46,574 bases of DNA from Candidatus Aminicenantes bacterium UBA4085 (GTDB lineage: Bacteria > Acidobacteriota > Aminicenantia > Aminicenantales > UBA4085). The stretch's first letter is position 1, and each line of letters opens with the position of its first letter. The stretch lies in NCBI GenBank assembly GCA_002383325.1, contig DFYJ01000152.1:1-46574 (forward strand). Reading direction: 5' to 3'. Of the stretch, positions 39,701 to 46,574 are shown in pieces. Below the pieces are notes generated by a model. It searched no databases and had not been told where the DNA came from. It saw only the letters and a list, made by a program, of their open reading frames with translations. A program made the translations under genes and the position numbers.

Positions 39701-39727
39701 CCTTTCGCCCCTTCCTATTGCGAAAGG
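39701..39727 (-). promoter_or_regulatory. hairpin over the comEA-like Shine-Dalgarno
   Basis: The minus-strand RNA can pair CCUUUCGC (39727-39720) with GCGAAAGG (39708-39701), a perfect 8-bp stem with an 11-nt loop. The 3' arm shares AAAGG with the strong AAAGGAGGUG ribosome-binding site, so folding would reduce translation. The loop contains AATAGGAAGGG, like the repeat at 44310. Confidence 0.45.
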
Positions 39728-39886
39728 CGTGCCAGGGCGCATCAGGTCCGCGGCTTCTTTCTCCCCTGGCGATGGCTTCGCTATTCGCGAGGCCGCGGCT
39801 CTCCGTCAACTCCGGGCGGCATGGAGCCCGATTTCGGCTCTATCCGTTGACATCGAATGAGGCGGACGCCCACCGTAACGCCCGGT

Positions 39887-40774
39887 CTACTTGGCCCGCG
39901 GATGGCTCTTCTTGTAGACGTCCATCAGCTGCCGCACGTTGAGGTGGGTGTACTTCTGAGTCGTGGCCAGGCTCTCGTGGCCCAGCAGCTCCTGGATGAC
40001 CCGCAGGTCGGCCCCCCGCCCCAGCAGATGCGAGGCAAAGGAGTGGCGCAGGGCGTGCGGGCTGACCCCGCGCCGCAGCAGCGAGCGCTTGACGTACTTG
40101 TCCACCAGCCGCTCGACCGAGCGGGGCGAGATCCGCGTGCCGCGGTAATTGACGAAGACGGCCGACTCGCCGAAGTTGGCGCCCAGCAGGGTCGGCCGCA
40201 GGCGCAGGTAGGCATCCATCCGGTCCACGGCCTTGCGCCCGAACGGCACCAGCCGCTCCTTCTTGCCCTTGCCCCGGACCCGAAGCATGCGGTCCTCCAG
40301 GCTCATGTCGGCCAAATCGATGCCGCAAAGCTCGCTCAGGCGGATGCCGGTGTCGTAGAAAAGCTCCAGGATGGCCCGGTCCCGCAGACCCAGGACGTCG
40401 ACCTTGTCCGGCTCATCCAGGAAGCGGGCCATCTCGTTCTCGGACAAAAACTCCGGCACCGGCCGGTCGAGCTTGGGGGTCATGACCATGCGGGCCGGGT
40501 TGTCGTCGACCAGCCCCTGCTGGAGGCAGAACTTGAAGAAGGAGCGGATGGCGGCCAGCTTGCGGGCGGCCGACGACTTGGCGATATGGGCCGCGGACAG
40601 GTCGTGCAGGAAGCCGCGCAGGAGGACGTGGTCGACGGCGCGCAGCCCGATCTTGCGCGCCTCGCAATAGACGGCCAGCTGCAGGAGATCGGTGCGGTAC
40701 CCGGCCACGGTGTGGGACGAGGCGTTGCGCCCGTGGGTCAGGTGTTCGAGAAACGCGTCAAGCGCCTTGCGCAT
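39887..40774 (-). CDS. xerC: tyrosine recombinase XerC/XerD
   Basis: 295 aa. Core-binding N-terminal SAM-like domain (1-100), then the catalytic domain with Arg145 (DTGIRLSEL), Lys169 (VRGKGKKERL), His240/Arg243 (PHALRHSFAS), His266 (LGHESLATT) and nucleophile Tyr275 (TQKYTH). It resolves chromosome dimers at dif. Its start overlaps the topA stop by 17 nt. The order dprA-topA-xerC is a conserved chromosomal arrangement, so this is a housekeeping recombinase rather than an integrase of a mobile element. Confidence 0.93.
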   Translation of the reverse strand: MRKALDAFLEHLTHGRNASSHTVAGYRTDLLQLAVYCEARKIGLRAVDHVLLRGFLHDLSAAHIAKSSAARKLAAIRSFFKFCLQQGLVDDNPARMVMTPKLDRPVPEFLSENEMARFLDEPDKVDVLGLRDRAILELFYDTGIRLSELCGIDLADMSLEDRMLRVRGKGKKERLVPFGRKAVDRMDAYLRLRPTLLGANFGESAVFVNYRGTRISPRSVERLVDKYVKRSLLRRGVSPHALRHSFASHLLGRGADLRVIQELLGHESLATTQKYTHLNVRQLMDVYKKSHPRAK

Positions 40775-43025
40775 CCTTGGCGGCCGGCTCCTTGGCCTTC
40801 GGGGCTATTGTAGCCCCCACGGCCTCCTCCCGCCAGCCGCAGACTTCGTCCTGGCAGTGGAGGTAGGTGCCGTCCTTCTTGGTGCTGTGGCGCAGGACGA
40901 ACGGCTTGCCGCACTTGGGGCAGGGCTGCTTGACGGGCTCGTCCCACGTGGCGTAGCGGCACTTGGGGAAGCGGCCGCAGCCGTAGAAGAAGCGGCCGCG
41001 CTTGGTCTCGCGCTTGAGGATCGTCCCGCCGCAGCCCGTGGGGCAGGCCAGGCCGGTGTCCTCGAACTTCTTCTTCTTGATGTATTTGCAGGTCGGATAG
41101 TCGGAGCAGGCGGTGAAGAGCCCGTAGCGGCCGCGCCTCTGGACGAGCGGATTTCCGCAATCGGGGCACTTCTCATCCAGGACCACGACCTCTTTCTTGA
41201 CCATGTCCTCGGTGAAATCGCATTCGGGGTAGCCCGAGCAGGACTTGAAGCTGCCGTAGCGCCCGCTCTTGAGCACGACCGGCTTGCCGCACTTGGGGCA
41301 GGCCTCGTCCAGGGGGATGCCCGTGGCCTTGACGCTCTCGACCTTGGCCGCCGCCTTGAGGTCCTTGTCCAGCTTGGCGTAGAAGGCTTTGATCGACTCC
41401 CGCCACGCCGCCGTCCCCTCCTCCACCTTGTCCAGCTCCTCCTCCATGCCGGCCGTGAAGCTGATCTCCATGATGTCGGGGAAGTTGCGGATGAGGAACT
41501 CGGTCACGAACAGGCCCAGGGCGGTCGGCACGAATTTGCCCTCGTCCTTGACCACGTAGGTCCGGTTCTGCAGGGTCGAGATGATGGGGGCGTAGGTGGA
41601 GGGCCGGCCGATGCCCTTGGCTTCCAGCTCCTTGACCAGCGTCCCTTCCGTGTAGCGGGCCGGGGGCTGGGTGAAGCTCTGCTTGGGCTCCAGGCGATCC
41701 AGGGCCAGCGTCTCGCCCGCCTTGGCCGGGGGCAGGGTCTCCTTGCCGTCGCCGTTCTCGCCCTTGGGAGTCAGGGCCAGGAAGCCGGCGAACTTGAGCA
41801 CCTCGCCCTTGGCCGAGAAGAGGTACTTCTTGGCCTCGATCTCGAACTCGGTCTCCTCGATCTGGGCCGGGCTCATCTGGGAGGCCAGGAAGCGGTTCCA
41901 GATCATGGTGTAGAGGCTCAATTCCTCTTTCTTGAGGTAGGGCTTGACGACCTCGGGAGTCAGATCGGGCGAGGTCGGGCGGATGGCCTCGTGGGCGTCC
42001 TGGGCGGCGTTTTTATTCTTGTAGACGTTCGGCTTGGCCGGCAGATGCCGGGCCGAGTACATCCCCTCGATCAGGGGGCGGGCCCAAGCCTGCGCCTCGG
42101 CCGAGATGCGGACCGAGTCCGTGCGCATGTAGGTGATCAGGCCGACCGGGCCGCGGTCGCCGATGGCCATGCCCTCGTAGAGCTTCTGGGCGATGGCCAT
42201 GGTCCGCTTGACGGGATAGCGCAGGCGCTGGTAGACGTCCTGCTGCAGGGTGCTGGTGATGTAGGGCGGGGCGGGATGGCGCTTCTTCTCCCGGACGTTG
42301 ACCCTGGCCAGGCTGAAGGGCGTGTCCTTGAGGTCGGCCAGGACGGCGTCGGAGCCCGCCTGGTCGCCGATCTTGGCTTTCTTGCCGTCGATCTTGGCCA
42401 AGACGGCCCGGAACGGCGGCGGCCCGGCAGCGGCCAGATGGGCGTAGATCGTCCAATATTCCTCGGGCACGAAGGCCTGGATCTCTTTCTCGCGATCATA
42501 GACCAGCCGCAGGGCGATGCTCTGGACCCGGCCCGCGCTCAGGCCGCGGGCGATCTTCTTCCACAGCAGCGGGCTGATGAGGTAGCCGACCAGGCGGTCC
42601 AGGATGCGGCGGCCCTGCTGGGCGTCGAACATGTGGATATCCAAGTCGGTCATGTGCTTGAGCGCTTCCTGCACGGCCGGCTGGGTGATCTCCTGCAGCT
42701 TCAGGCGGTGGAGAGGCTTGTCGCCGCCGTCCAGCAGCTCCTTGAGGTGCCAGCAGATGGCCTCGCCCTCGCGGTCGGGGTCGGCCGCCAGGATGATGGC
42801 CGAGGCCTGCTTGGCCGCCTGCCTGAGGTCGTCCACGATCTGCTTGCGCTCGGGGATGATGTCATAAAGCGGGGCGAAGTCGTTCTCCACGTCGACGCCG
42901 AGCTTGCTCTTGGGCAGGTCGCGGACGTGGCCCATGGAGGCCTTGACGACATAGTCCTCCCCCAGGTACTTGTTGATCGTCTTCGCCTTGGCCGGCGATT
43001 CGACGATGACCAGCGACTTGTCCAT
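40758..43025 (-). CDS. topA: DNA topoisomerase I
   Basis: Type IA enzyme relaxing negative supercoils. 755 aa. TOPRIM domain with Glu9 (VIVESPAKAKTIN) and Asp82/Asp84 (AADPDREGE); catalytic Tyr299 (GLITYMRTDSV). The C-terminus has four Cys4 zinc ribbons (CPKCGKPVV, CPDCGNPLV, CPTGCGGTI, CPKCGKPFV). Two ATGs are in frame; 43031 abuts AGGAG, whereas 43025 has it six nt upstream and overlaps the dprA stop as TGATG, so 43025 is chosen. Confidence 0.97.
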   Translation of the reverse strand: MDKSLVIVESPAKAKTINKYLGEDYVVKASMGHVRDLPKSKLGVDVENDFAPLYDIIPERKQIVDDLRQAAKQASAIILAADPDREGEAICWHLKELLDGGDKPLHRLKLQEITQPAVQEALKHMTDLDIHMFDAQQGRRILDRLVGYLISPLLWKKIARGLSAGRVQSIALRLVYDREKEIQAFVPEEYWTIYAHLAAAGPPPFRAVLAKIDGKKAKIGDQAGSDAVLADLKDTPFSLARVNVREKKRHPAPPYITSTLQQDVYQRLRYPVKRTMAIAQKLYEGMAIGDRGPVGLITYMRTDSVRISAEAQAWARPLIEGMYSARHLPAKPNVYKNKNAAQDAHEAIRPTSPDLTPEVVKPYLKKEELSLYTMIWNRFLASQMSPAQIEETEFEIEAKKYLFSAKGEVLKFAGFLALTPKGENGDGKETLPPAKAGETLALDRLEPKQSFTQPPARYTEGTLVKELEAKGIGRPSTYAPIISTLQNRTYVVKDEGKFVPTALGLFVTEFLIRNFPDIMEISFTAGMEEELDKVEEGTAAWRESIKAFYAKLDKDLKAAAKVESVKATGIPLDEACPKCGKPVVLKSGRYGSFKSCSGYPECDFTEDMVKKEVVVLDEKCPDCGNPLVQRRGRYGLFTACSDYPTCKYIKKKKFEDTGLACPTGCGGTILKRETKRGRFFYGCGRFPKCRYATWDEPVKQPCPKCGKPFVLRHSTKKDGTYLHCQDEVCGWREEAVGATIAPKAKEPAAKDAQGA

Positions 43026-44140
43026 CACCATCTCCTACGATACGTCTTGCCCGGGCCTTGAACGGCCAGGCCCTTGATCTCCAGGCCGAGCAGGGCGGCC
43101 AGGAGCTCCGGCACCGCCAGGCCGGTCCGCTCCGCGGTCTCGTCGACGCCGGCGGCCCGATCGGGCGTCAACCCGTCCAGCACGGCCTCCTCGGCCGCCG
43201 TCAGCGACGGCAGAAGCGGCGGCGGCTCGTCCGGGCTGCGGACCCGGATGGCGTCCCGGATCGGGCCGGGCAGCTCGTCCACCACGTCCTCCCAGCTCTC
43301 GACGAGCCGGGCGCCGATGCGGATCAGGCCGTTGGCCCCGCCGCTCAGCTCCGAGGTCACCGGGCCGGGCACGGCCATGACCTCGCGGCCCTGCTCCAGG
43401 GCCATCGCGGCCGAGATCAGCGAGCCGCTCCGCCGGGCCGCCTCCACGACGACCAGGCCGAGCGACAGACCGCTGATGATGCGGTTGCGCAGGGGGAAGT
43501 GGAACCCCAAGGGCTCTCCCCCGAGAGGGAACTCCGTGACCACGGCCCCTCCCTCCGCGACGATGCGGTCGAAGAGACGGCGGTTCTCGGGCGGGTAGAT
43601 CGTCCCGAGACCCGACCCCAGGACCGCCACCGTCCGGCCGCCCCGCAGCGCCCCGGTGTGGGCCGAAGTGTCGATCCCGCGGGCCATGCCGCTCACGATG
43701 ACCAGGCCGCGGCGGGCCAGGTCCTCGGAGAGGCGCTCGGCCACGGACTTGCCGTAGGCCGAAGGATTCCGCGCCCCGACGACGGCGACCGCCGGTCCCC
43801 GGAGGGCCTCCGGCCGGCCCGCGCAGTAGAGGGCCGCGGGAGGATCGAAGATTTCCCTTAAGGCGACCGGGTAGTCGTCGTCCGCGAAGGTCAGGAGAGA
43901 ATAGCCATTCTTCGTCAGGGTGTCAAACTCTTTTTCCGCCCTGGCCGGGAGCGCGGGATCGAGAAGGGCCGCCGCGCGGGGCGGGTCGAGGCCAAGGGCG
44001 GCCAGGTCATGGAGATCGGCCGTGAAGGCTTTTTCCAGGCAAGGAAATGCTTTTTCGACGGCCGCGGCCCACCGGGGGTACTCGGAGAGGGCCAGCCCCA
44101 GAGCCACCCGGCGGATGCGGTCTTCGCGCGTCACGGCCAC
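43025..44140 (-). CDS. dprA: DNA-processing protein DprA
   Basis: Binds incoming single-stranded DNA and loads RecA during transformation. 371 aa with a GTG start. N-terminal SAM-like region, then the Rossmann-like core with VVGARNPSAYGKSVAERL, SGMARGIDTSAHTGAL, AVLGSGLGTIYPPENRRL, FPLRNRIISGLS and SGSLISAAMALEQGREVMAVPG. A C-terminal winged-helix domain (TAAEEAVLDGLTPDRAAG) is present. Together with the comEA-like gene it hints at natural transformation, but dprA is widespread. Confidence 0.95.
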   Translation of the reverse strand: MAVTREDRIRRVALGLALSEYPRWAAAVEKAFPCLEKAFTADLHDLAALGLDPPRAAALLDPALPARAEKEFDTLTKNGYSLLTFADDDYPVALREIFDPPAALYCAGRPEALRGPAVAVVGARNPSAYGKSVAERLSEDLARRGLVIVSGMARGIDTSAHTGALRGGRTVAVLGSGLGTIYPPENRRLFDRIVAEGGAVVTEFPLGGEPLGFHFPLRNRIISGLSLGLVVVEAARRSGSLISAAMALEQGREVMAVPGPVTSELSGGANGLIRIGARLVESWEDVVDELPGPIRDAIRVRSPDEPPPLLPSLTAAEEAVLDGLTPDRAAGVDETAERTGLAVPELLAALLGLEIKGLAVQGPGKTYRRRW

Positions 44141-44186
44141 GCTAAGGTAGACGCCCCCCGCACCGAAAAGTCTCAGAGCTCTTCAA

Positions 44187-44316
44187 GAAGGGGTCAGGTC
44201 TTGACATTTGACATTTTTGGCCAAAAAGCAGGTTTGCCCTCTCTACAGCTTGAAGGAATGGGCTGAAGCCCGCGATCAGGAAGGGAAAATGTCAAATGTC
44301 AAGACCTGACCCCTTC
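44187..44316. repeat. REP-like palindromic element with perfect 31-bp inverted repeats
   Basis: Arms at 44187-44217 (beginning GAAGGGGTCAGGTCTTGACA) and 44286-44316 are exact reverse complements over 31 nt, with a 68-nt centre. The centre holds a second palindrome TTTTTGGCCAAAAA (44214-44227) and a small hairpin GGGCT-GA-AGCCC near 44260. The right end touches the stop codon of the nucleoside transporter (44317-44319). No transposase is present. The motif resembles GGGGTCAGGTCTTGACATTTG repeats linked to REP-associated tyrosine transposases. Confidence 0.85.
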
Positions 44317-45624
44317 CTATTTGAATAGGACGGAGCTGCCGGTGGCGAAGACGCCCGCCACGGCGCCGGTCATCAGGCAGGCCAGGGTGGCGGCGATAAG
44401 GGCCTTGAATCCGATCCGGGAGAGGTCCTTGATCCGGCTCGGGGCCAGGGCCGCCGTGCCGCCGACGAAAATGGCCAGCGAGGCGAAATGGGCGAATCCG
44501 CACAGGGCGTACGAGGCCACCACCGCGGAACGGGCGGATTGCAGCCCGCCGGCAGCCATCAGCTGGGCCAGATGCTGATAGGCCGTGACCTCGGTCGCGA
44601 TCGTCCGCTCTCCCAACAGCCTGGCCACCGGCAGGATGTCCGGCCCGGGCAGCCCGAGCAGGGCGGCGAAGGGATAAAAGACATAGCCCAGGAAGGACTT
44701 GATCGACCACTCGAACTGGATCCCCAGCAGCCGGTTCAGCCCTCCGCCCGCCCATCCCAGGATCATGTCCAGAAAGGCCAAGAGACCTAAGACGGCCAGC
44801 AGCAGCGAGACGATGCCGCCCAGCAGCTTCAGCCCCGACTCCGCCCCGTTGATGACCGCGACCATGAGGTTGTCCTCGCGCTCATAGTGCGGCTTGACAT
44901 CCAGGCCGAGGGTCAGCGGCCGGCCCGTCTCGGGCAGAATCAGCTTGGCCATGACGATGGCGGCCGGCGCGGCGATGATCGAGGCCGAAACCAAGTGCCC
45001 GGCGATGGTCGGCATCAGCTCGTGCAGGAAGCCGACGTAGAGGGCTAGCACGGTCGAGGCGATGGTGGCCATGCCCGCGGCGATGATGGTGCCCAGCTCG
45101 GAGACGGTCATCTCGGCCAGGTAGGGCTTGACCACCAGCGAAGACTCGACCCCGACGAAGATGTTGCTGGAGACGCTCAGGGCTTCGGCCCCGCTGATCC
45201 GCATCGTCCGGGAAAAAAGCCGGGCGAAAAGCCGGACGAAGAAGGGCATAATCCCGGCGTAGTAGAGAACGCCCAGAAAGGCGGCGAAGAAGACGATCGT
45301 CGACAGGCTCTGGAAGATCAGAATCGACCCGAGGCTGCTCTCTCCCGCCTCGTTGACCGCCCCCGGCGGCAGCGCCAGCCGCCCGAAGACGAAGCGGGTG
45401 CCGGCCTGGGCGCTCTCCAGGACCTTGACCACGGCGTCGTTGACCAGCAGGAAGGCCTTGGACCCGGCCGGGACGGCGAAGATAAAGAAGGCGAACAGCA
45501 ACTGGAGACCGATCCCCCAGCCCACCACCCGCCAGTTGACCTTGCGGCGGCAGCCGGAGATGACCCAGGCGACCAAGGCCAGGGCGAAGATGCCGGCGAA
45601 GCTTAGGAGATTGTGAACCGTCAC
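44317..45624 (-). CDS. nupC: concentrative nucleoside transporter (NupC/CNT family)
   Basis: 435 aa of hydrophobic helices typical of CNT Na+ or H+/nucleoside symporters. Motifs include VSSNIFVGVESSLVVKPYL and GFAHFASLAIFVGG, GERTIATEVTAYQHL and a C-terminal IAATLACLMTGAVAGVF. It imports nucleosides across the inner membrane. Start GTG 45624 overlaps the DUF1573 stop (GTGA). The last codons (VLFK) and the TAG stop adjoin the palindromic element. Confidence 0.9.
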   Translation of the reverse strand: MTVHNLLSFAGIFALALVAWVISGCRRKVNWRVVGWGIGLQLLFAFFIFAVPAGSKAFLLVNDAVVKVLESAQAGTRFVFGRLALPPGAVNEAGESSLGSILIFQSLSTIVFFAAFLGVLYYAGIMPFFVRLFARLFSRTMRISGAEALSVSSNIFVGVESSLVVKPYLAEMTVSELGTIIAAGMATIASTVLALYVGFLHELMPTIAGHLVSASIIAAPAAIVMAKLILPETGRPLTLGLDVKPHYEREDNLMVAVINGAESGLKLLGGIVSLLLAVLGLLAFLDMILGWAGGGLNRLLGIQFEWSIKSFLGYVFYPFAALLGLPGPDILPVARLLGERTIATEVTAYQHLAQLMAAGGLQSARSAVVASYALCGFAHFASLAIFVGGTAALAPSRIKDLSRIGFKALIAATLACLMTGAVAGVFATGSSVLFK

Positions 45625-46397
45625 TTCAGAATGTCTTTGTACTTCTGAAAGAGCTGGCGCAGCTGCTCCTTGGTCACGATGTAGCCGTTGAGGTTGACCG
45701 AGACGGTGGACCGAAGCGGATCGTTGGACTTGAACAGGACGAATTCGCGGATGGGGCCCATGCGGCTCTTCAGGTCGAGCCGGACGACGACATCGGCGCT
45801 GGCGCCGGAAGCCACCCTGACCGGATAGACGGCCGGCCGGCCGCCCATGAGGATCCTGGCGCCCGACAGCTGGCACTCGAAGCGCAGCTCGAGCTCGCCC
45901 TTGTTGTAGATCGTGATCGGGGCGACCAGCTCGTCTCCCTCGACCAGCAGGCCGGCGTCGAAGGAGTAGCGGTCGAAGTCGATCCGCGGCTGGGGCGGCA
46001 CGTCGATGGCGGCGCTGACCCGCAGCTGGATGCGCGGCTGGACGGGGTCGTCGGACTCGACATAGATGTACTTGACGACCTCGCCGGAGTAGCCCTGGGT
46101 GGCAAAGGTCACCTTGAGCTTGCCGGTCTGGCCGGGCTCGAGCCGCTTGGTCGAGAGGAGGACAGCCGTGCAGCCGCAGGAGGTCTCCACGTTGGCGATC
46201 TTCAGCGGAGCGTCGCCTTGATTGGAGAAAATGAACTCGTGGACAAGCTCGGCTCCCGCCTTGGCCCGGCCGAAGTTCCAGGCGTCTTCTTTGAAGGCGA
46301 TCTTGGGCTTGGCCGGATCCGAGGCCGCCAGGACGGGCACGGCCGCAACGACCAGCAGAGCGACGGCAGCGATTCGAACGAGGCGCGAGTGAGGCAT
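45621..46397 (-). CDS. secreted DUF1573 domain protein
   Basis: 258 aa with a signal peptide (AAVALLVVAAVPVLA). The Ig-like DUF1573 domain has the hallmark KIANVETSCGCTAVLLS near residue 90, and a second Ig-like repeat follows (VAPITIYNKGELELRF). DUF1573 proteins are periplasmic or surface proteins of unsettled function. It is translated with the transporter gene by overlap. GGGAGG eight nt before the ATG supports the start. Confidence 0.86.
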   Translation of the reverse strand: MPHSRLVRIAAVALLVVAAVPVLAASDPAKPKIAFKEDAWNFGRAKAGAELVHEFIFSNQGDAPLKIANVETSCGCTAVLLSTKRLEPGQTGKLKVTFATQGYSGEVVKYIYVESDDPVQPRIQLRVSAAIDVPPQPRIDFDRYSFDAGLLVEGDELVAPITIYNKGELELRFECQLSGARILMGGRPAVYPVRVASGASADVVVRLDLKSRMGPIREFVLFKSNDPLRSTVSVNLNGYIVTKEQLRQLFQKYKDILK

Positions 46398-46417
46398 GGA
46401 GATACCCTCCCGGCGCC

Positions 46418-46446
46418 AATTTACTCCATCGCGCCTCCCTGTTCAA
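46418..46446 (-). promoter_or_regulatory. candidate promoter of the DUF1573-transporter operon
   Basis: Minus strand TTGAAC (46446-46441), 17-nt spacer, TAAATT (46423-46418); four of six matches in each box. It lies 21 nt before the ATG at 46397. The rest of the 156-nt divergent gap shows only the plus-strand -10 at 46539. Confidence 0.4.
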
Positions 46447-46538
46447 GCGGGCCCGGAGGGAAAATATGCTTTTTCTCACGCTTCCGGGAATGGCGTTCCG
46501 GGTTGCCGGTCCGGCTAGAAAAGCCCTGGGAAGATCGA

Positions 46539-46544
46539 TATAAT
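46539..46544 (+). promoter_or_regulatory. -10 box of the terminal plus-strand gene
   Basis: A perfect TATAAT at 46539-46544 lies exactly 9 nt before an ATG at 46554, the same spacing as before hypB. No -35 or Shine-Dalgarno is evident. Confidence 0.4.
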
Positions 46545-46553
46545 CCGCGGGAT

Positions 46554-46574
46554 ATGAGAAACAGGCCCGCTTCC
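46554..46574 (+). CDS. start of a plus-strand gene cut by the window end
   Basis: The last 21 bases open an uninterrupted frame with ATG (MRNRPAS) directly downstream of a TATAAT. Seven codons cannot identify the product. It is likely a real start because the -10 box is close and the gene upstream runs the other way. Confidence 0.35.

Noticed and set aside
39887..40774. Tyrosine recombinase as integrase of a mobile island
   Set aside because: Gene order dprA-topA-xerC and overlap with topA mark it as the chromosomal Xer recombinase; no tRNA, att repeats or phage genes nearby.
44187..44316. CRISPR or insertion sequence
   Set aside because: Only one inverted pair, no regular spaced direct repeats, no transposase, no target duplication visible.

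Overview
The window is high-GC bacterial chromosome, about 46.6 kb, almost fully coding. Genes for BamD, a porin and a plugged beta-barrel receptor point to a Gram-negative cell envelope. An EtfAB-type quinone oxidoreductase, a bidirectional NiFe hydrogenase, a C_GCAxxG_C_C protein, secreted peptidases and a PASTA-only membrane protein suggest an anaerobic or facultative heterotroph. Candidatus Aminicenantes or a relative in the Acidobacteriota fits best. This is inferred from gene style only: no rRNA is present, and I see no tRNA, CRISPR array or complete insertion sequence.

Layout. (1) 1-4411, minus: nusA-infB-ylxP-rbfA-nrnA translation/RNA operon, with nrnA cut by the window edge. (2) 4547-13374, minus: a long tight run of PASTA protein, rpe, sugar epimerase, bamD-like, outer-membrane protein, subtilase, recN, C_GCAxxG protein and miaB. 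(3) 13517-14554, plus: threonine aldolase. (4) 14584-19477, minus: plugged receptor followed by a membrane FeS/CCG oxidoreductase. (5) 19556-29768, plus: dihydrolipoyl dehydrogenase, then nuoA-B-C-D fused end to end with hoxE-F-U-Y-H, then the hydrogenase protease, hypB and hypA. (6) 29773-36774, minus: Rrf2 regulator, porin, pstS-C-A-B and an M28 peptidase. (7) 36881-39317, plus: methyltransferase, UbiA prenyltransferase and rdgB. (8) 39402-46397, minus: DUF1573 protein, CNT nucleoside transporter, a REP-like palindromic element, dprA, topA, xerC and a ComEA-like HhH protein. A plus-strand gene begins in the last 21 bases.

The most striking system is the unbroken operon nuoABCD-hoxEFUYH (21042-28170). 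It reads like a standard nuo operon (A,B,C,D,E,F,G...) in which nuoG is a short HoxU-type protein and nuoH-N are replaced by hydrogenase subunits HoxY and HoxH. NuoB keeps its N2-cluster cysteines and NuoD keeps the quinone-site His and Tyr. The operon therefore suggests one NADH diaphorase module (HoxEFU) serving both a bidirectional hydrogenase and the quinone-side subunits of complex I, or co-regulation of two complexes.

Other structure includes pieces of REP-like intergenic repeats at three places (one 31-bp perfect inverted repeat abuts a stop codon), a hairpin that covers part of the Shine-Dalgarno of the comEA-like gene, candidate Rrf2 operators beside the pst/porin operon, and promoters of the form TTGCCN-17-TATAAT. 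In two places a TATAAT lies exactly 9 nt before an ATG, as expected for leaderless mRNAs.
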